Assembly: GCA_027294815.1 (NCBI GenBank)
Contig: JAPULP010000391.1
Location: 1 to 10,559 of the forward strand
Direction: 5' to 3'
Length of the DNA: 10,559 nt
Origin: Gemmatimonadota bacterium
Lineage (GTDB): Bacteria > Gemmatimonadota > Gemmatimonadetes > Gemmatimonadales > GWC2-71-9
Position 1 is the first letter of the stretch. The number at the start of each line of letters is the position of its first letter. This document shows, in pieces, positions 7,507 to 10,559 of this stretch. The notes under the pieces are model-generated. The model was not told the DNA's origin, searched no databases, and worked only from the letters and a program-made list of their open reading frames with translations. The position numbers and the translations under genes were made by a program.

Positions 7507-8241
7507 ATGAACATTCCGAGCGATTGGAACGATCTCGTCGTAACTGCCGTGGTGCCGGCATACAACGAAGAGACGACCGTGAAGGCCGTTATCGAACGGT
7601 TGCAGGAGGTACCGCTGCGGATTGAAATCGTCGCTGTCAACGACGGCTCGAGCGACGACACCGGCAAGGTGCTCGACGCCTTGCGTGAAGACGGCCGCAT
7701 ACAACACGTGATTCATCAGCCAAAAAACCGTGGCAAGGGTGCGGCCGTGCGAGCGGGAATCGATGTGGCAACAGGCCACGTCATCGTCATTCAAGACGCC
7801 GATTTGGAGTACGATCCGTCGGAGCTTCCGACGTTGCTCGACCCCATTCGGATGGGCAAAGCCGACGCAGTTTATGGCACGCGTTTTCACGGAGGACCGA
7901 GACGGGTGCTGTACTTCTGGCACTCGATTGGGAATCAACTTCTCACTTTCCTGTCGAACATGCTCACCGATCTCAACCTGACGGACATGGAGACGTGTTA
8001 CAAGCTGGTTCGGGCAGACCTGCTCAAAGCGCTTCCGCTGGTGTCGAATCGTTTCGGTATCGAGGTAGAATTGACGGCCCGCCTCGCAAGAGCGAACGCC
8101 AGGATATGGGAGTTACCCATCAGCTACGCCGGCCGCACCTACGCCGAAGGAAAGAAAATCGATTGGCGAGACGGCGTGGCCGCGTTGTGGCACCTCATTC
8201 GATTCAACATCCTCTCCCGGCACAAAATACGATGGCCCTGA
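7507..8241 (+). CDS. GT2 glycosyltransferase, polyprenyl-phosphate hexose synthase-like (DPM1/DPG family)
   Basis: This enzyme probably transfers a sugar from a nucleotide donor to a polyprenyl phosphate on the cytoplasmic face of the membrane, giving a lipid-linked donor. The GT-A fold is clear: PAYNE at 17-21, NDGSSDDT (45-52), the NRGKGAAVRAG stretch (74-84) and the metal-binding QDADLEYDP (96-104). The C-terminal part has TYAEGKKIDWRDG (211-223), typical of dolichol-phosphate mannose/glucose synthases. There are no C-terminal membrane helices, so it is the short soluble type of 244 residues. The ATG lies 51 bp after the regulator gene and has no visible Shine-Dalgarno. Its end overlaps the next gene by 10 bp, so the two are probably translated together. 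Sugar and lipid substrates cannot be fixed from sequence. Confidence 0.85.
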   Translation: MNIPSDWNDLVVTAVVPAYNEETTVKAVIERLQEVPLRIEIVAVNDGSSDDTGKVLDALREDGRIQHVIHQPKNRGKGAAVRAGIDVATGHVIVIQDADLEYDPSELPTLLDPIRMGKADAVYGTRFHGGPRRVLYFWHSIGNQLLTFLSNMLTDLNLTDMETCYKLVRADLLKALPLVSNRFGIEVELTARLARANARIWELPISYAGRTYAEGKKIDWRDGVAALWHLIRFNILSRHKIRWP

Positions 8242-10415
8242 GGGCCGCGCGCTTACTGCTTCGCGTCGTCGGAATTGCCTTGCTCGTGGTGCCGTTGCTC
8301 CCTGTGAGTCGCTGGGCCGGCGCGGACGATCCCGGGCCGGTCTGGGGCCCGAACTTGGCGGCGTGGGGGCTGGGACTCGCGATGGTCGGCGTGGTTGCGC
8401 TGGCGTTCGGGCGGCTCCGGGCGACGGGCCCGCTGCCGCGGCTTCGTGTACGGCGAATTCCGACGCCGCTACTGGTCGGAGTCCTTGCGGTGGGAACGGT
8501 AGCGATCGCGCTGTACGCGATGTTGTCGGTCTTCGGTGGCAACCCCCACACGATCGACGAAATGGCGCAGTTGTTCCAGGCGCGGATCTTTGCCTCGGGG
8601 CGGTTGGCCGCCCCGCTCCCGGTACCCGCCGAAGCATTTCTCATGATGCAGACCTTCGTCGTGGGTGAGGGGTGGACCTCCCAGTTTCCCCCGGGTCACT
8701 CCGCGCTGTTGGCGATCGGTTTGCTCACGCGTACCGAGTGGTTGATCAACCCCGTGCTAGCCGGTGTGAGCACCGTTTTGGTGTTCCTCGTCGCGCGCGG
8801 ATTATACGGCCCGGCCACGGCGCGCGTCGCCGCATTTCTGTGGGCCACGTCCGCCTGGGTGATCTTCATGTCCGGCACGTACCAAAATCACGTGACAGCC
8901 ACGACGTTGGCGCTCGCTGCGTGGGCGGCGGTGTTCGGGCCCAAGCATCCTCGTGCGTGGCATCTGGTCGTGGCCGGTTTGGCGCTCGCCGCGGCGGGCG
9001 CCACGCGACCGCTCGACGCGGTGGCGGCCGGGGTTCCGATCCTGGCCTGGTTCGTATTGCGGCATCGATGGCGCGACTTCGGTTGGGTGGTGTTGGGTGG
9101 CGTGCCGGTTGTCCTTGCAGTCACAACCATCAATTGGAAGCTGTTTGGCAACCCGCTCACCATGGGGTACAGCGCCCTCTATGGGGAGGCGCACTCCCTA
9201 GGGTTCCATGTGAACCCGTGGGGTGAGGAGTTCACGCTGACCGTCGCGATGCACAACCTGGTGGCCGCCCTGCGTCGGCTGCACATCTACGTCTACGAGT
9301 GGCCCATTCCCGCCCTCCTGCCGCTGGGGGTGTGGGCGCTGTTCGCCACGCCGCGACGGCGGTACGATCTGATCGTGGCGCTTGGGATCGTGACTGCTCC
9401 GCTCCTCTATTTCTTCTACTGGCACTCGGGATTCTATCCCGGGCCCCGGTTCTACTACGCCGCGGTTCCGTTCCTCGTCATCGGCACCGCTCGTGCCTGG
9501 CGGTGGGCATCGATTCGGACCCGCCGGCAGGTGTGGCCGCACGTGCGGCTCGACGCCGCGTTGGCGGCGGCCGCGGTGGTGGTGTTGGGTTGGGGCGCCA
9601 TCGGCGTCTTTCCGCTGCGGGCGAGGATGTACCACCAACAGTTTGAAAACCTGAAATTCCATCCCGAGCGAGAGCTGGCGGAGGCCGGCGTAGAACAGGC
9701 GCTCGTCATCGTTCCCGAGAGCTGGGGCAGCCGGTTGATCACTCAGCTGTGGGCGATGGGGGTCCCCGCCAGTTTGGTGGAGCGCGCGTACCGCCGGCTC
9801 GATGCCTGCGAACTCGACGAATTCGTGCATCACGTGCGCGACACGGGAGTGCCCGTCGGCGACGTCACCGCACAACTGGCCGCAATGGTGGAGGCGGTCG
9901 TGGAACCTCCCCCGCGAGTGACAGGCGCTCCGGATCCGTCGCTCAAACTATGGCCGCGGGAACACCTCCCCGAATCGTGCCGGCGTCAGCTGGAACGCGA
10001 CCTGCGGGGCTTCGCCCTCTACGGCAACCTCGGATGGCGTAACGCGGTCGGATTGTCGTCGGGCGTCGTGTTCGCCCGGGACATGTTCGATCGGAACGAC
10101 GAGCTGTTCGTACGATACGAGGGTTGGCCGGTGTGGCGTTACGCACCGCCGGTCGAGCATCCGGACTCCGCTCCCGTCTTACAGCTCATCCGTCCACGCG
10201 GATCGATGTGTCCGATCTGCCAGCCGGAAACGGCCGCTGATGCGCTGGCGGCTTCCACCGGATCCGGCCGTGCGGGGGGACTCGCCTTCCCCCCCGGACC
10301 AACAGTGATATCACGGTATCGGTGGTTTGTGCCTTCGCGGCGCACCGTCATCACGGCGACACTCGGGGCTGCGGCAACCGCAGTGCTCGTTGCTCTTCCT
10401 TCGGTCCTCCACTGA
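8232..10415 (+). CDS. Large GT-C-like (GT39/ArnT-type) membrane glycosyltransferase, C-terminus doubtful
   Basis: The 727 residues begin with several hydrophobic helices (about 5-24, 41-60, 79-100, 153-165, 172-190, 196-213, 221-235, 245-275, 284-300, 358-372, 379-396, 409-420 and 440-460). A soluble, probably periplasmic domain follows (about 465-695). IDE at 108-110 before an aromatic/QAR helix matches the catalytic acidic loop of GT-C enzymes using polyprenyl-phosphate sugars, and GPRFYY (404-409) is also typical. The start is placed at ATG 8232, where a hydrophobic N-terminus begins; the frame is open back to 7995, but only as non-membrane sequence inside the GT2 gene. The 10-bp overlap with GT2 suggests donor synthase and transferase act together. 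The last 30 residues form an isolated helix (about 704-722), followed by TGA and, in the same frame, FVYDD of the next protein. That helix may belong to the next gene. A CPIC pair (660-663) lies in this doubtful stretch. Confidence 0.75.
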   Translation: MALRAARLLLRVVGIALLVVPLLPVSRWAGADDPGPVWGPNLAAWGLGLAMVGVVALAFGRLRATGPLPRLRVRRIPTPLLVGVLAVGTVAIALYAMLSVFGGNPHTIDEMAQLFQARIFASGRLAAPLPVPAEAFLMMQTFVVGEGWTSQFPPGHSALLAIGLLTRTEWLINPVLAGVSTVLVFLVARGLYGPATARVAAFLWATSAWVIFMSGTYQNHVTATTLALAAWAAVFGPKHPRAWHLVVAGLALAAAGATRPLDAVAAGVPILAWFVLRHRWRDFGWVVLGGVPVVLAVTTINWKLFGNPLTMGYSALYGEAHSLGFHVNPWGEEFTLTVAMHNLVAALRRLHIYVYEWPIPALLPLGVWALFATPRRRYDLIVALGIVTAPLLYFFYWHSGFYPGPRFYYAAVPFLVIGTARAWRWASIRTRRQVWPHVRLDAALAAAAVVVLGWGAIGVFPLRARMYHQQFENLKFHPERELAEAGVEQALVIVPESWGSRLITQLWAMGVPASLVERAYRRLDACELDEFVHHVRDTGVPVGDVTAQLAAMVEAVVEPPPRVTGAPDPSLKLWPREHLPESCRRQLERDLRGFALYGNLGWRNAVGLSSGVVFARDMFDRNDELFVRYEGWPVWRYAPPVEHPDSAPVLQLIRPRGSMCPICQPETAADALAASTGSGRAGGLAFPPGPTVISRYRWFVPSRRTVITATLGAAATAVLVALPSVLH

Positions 10416-10418
10416 TTC

Positions 10419-10559
10419 GTGTACGACGACGTGTGGATAGTTCAAGACAGAGAGGTCGTGCATTCCCTGCACCACCTGGGCGAGCTGCTGGCGGCGCCGT
10501 TGTGGACCGAGGCGCGCGGTGGCTCCATGTGGCGCCCGACGACACTCTTCGCGTTTGCC
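10419..10559 (+). CDS. N-terminal part of a second GT-C-like membrane glycosyltransferase (partial, possibly broken)
   Basis: From GTG at 10419 the frame is open to the window edge and reads VYDDVWIVQDREVVHSL, then MWRPTTLFAFA. A [F]VYDD loop followed about 35 residues later by RP-T-L is the first extracytoplasmic loop of GT-C mannosyltransferases of the TMTC/PMT-like type. There the acidic pair follows directly after transmembrane helix 1. Here helix 1 is missing if GTG is the start, but a suitable helix (ATLGAAATAVLVALPSVLH) stands immediately before the TGA at 10413-10415 in the same frame. The gene may really begin near GTG 10329 or ATG 10206 and be interrupted by that TGA. No good Shine-Dalgarno precedes 10419. 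Confidence 0.5.
   Translation, partial: MYDDVWIVQDREVVHSLHHLGELLAAPLWTEARGGSMWRPTTLFAFA

Noticed and set aside
7995..8231. Upstream extension of the GT-C frame from ATG 7995 (79 extra residues).
   Set aside because: It lies wholly inside the GT2 gene in another frame, is arginine-rich and non-membrane. ATG 8232 begins a hydrophobic N-terminus at the GT2 stop.
10413..10415. TGA read as selenocysteine.
   Set aside because: GT-C enzymes are not known selenoproteins, the position fits glycine, and I see no selenocysteine insertion hairpin directly downstream.

Overview
The window is high-GC bacterial chromosome carrying housekeeping and envelope genes. The gene set (a type IV pilus membrane-platform protein, a PilS/PilR-type two-component pair, a LysC-LysA fusion and large GT-C membrane proteins) and the wording of the kinase and regulator suggest an environmental Gram-negative. 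Gemmatimonadota or a neighbouring phylum is my best guess from remembered protein style, with low to moderate confidence. No rRNA, tRNA, CRISPR, transposase or phage gene was recognised.

Layout. Positions 1-129 hold the tail of an upstream gene, probably the pilus retraction ATPase pilT. Positions 147-1340 hold pilC. The convergent gap 1341-1491 is almost filled by an imperfect inverted repeat plus a short direct repeat that reaches the stop codon of the next gene. On the minus strand, 4083-1492 encodes an 863-residue fusion of aspartate kinase and diaminopimelate decarboxylase, the first and last enzymes of lysine synthesis. The divergent gap 4084-4399 carries a perfect 27-bp GC-rich inverted repeat built from a 7-bp unit. 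On the plus strand follow a six-helix sensor kinase (4400-6085) and a sigma-54-dependent response regulator (6082-7455), overlapping by 4 bp. After a 51-bp gap come a polyprenyl-phosphate-sugar-synthase-like GT2 glycosyltransferase (7507-8241) and an overlapping large GT-C-like membrane protein (8232-10415). The window ends in the start of another GT-C-like protein.

How the genes may work together. PilT?-PilC and PilS-PilR form a split type IV pilus locus interrupted by an unrelated amino-acid gene on the other strand. The kinase and regulator would tune sigma-54-dependent pilin transcription. The GT2 and GT-C pair looks like a lipid-linked sugar donor synthase with a membrane acceptor-side transferase; whether it modifies pilin, other proteins or polysaccharide cannot be told from this window.

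The points most worth checking are the 3' end, where a TGA separates a transmembrane helix from an FVYDD motif in the same reading frame (possible split or mis-sequenced gene), and the two structured intergenic repeats. I saw no clearly new multi-gene system.
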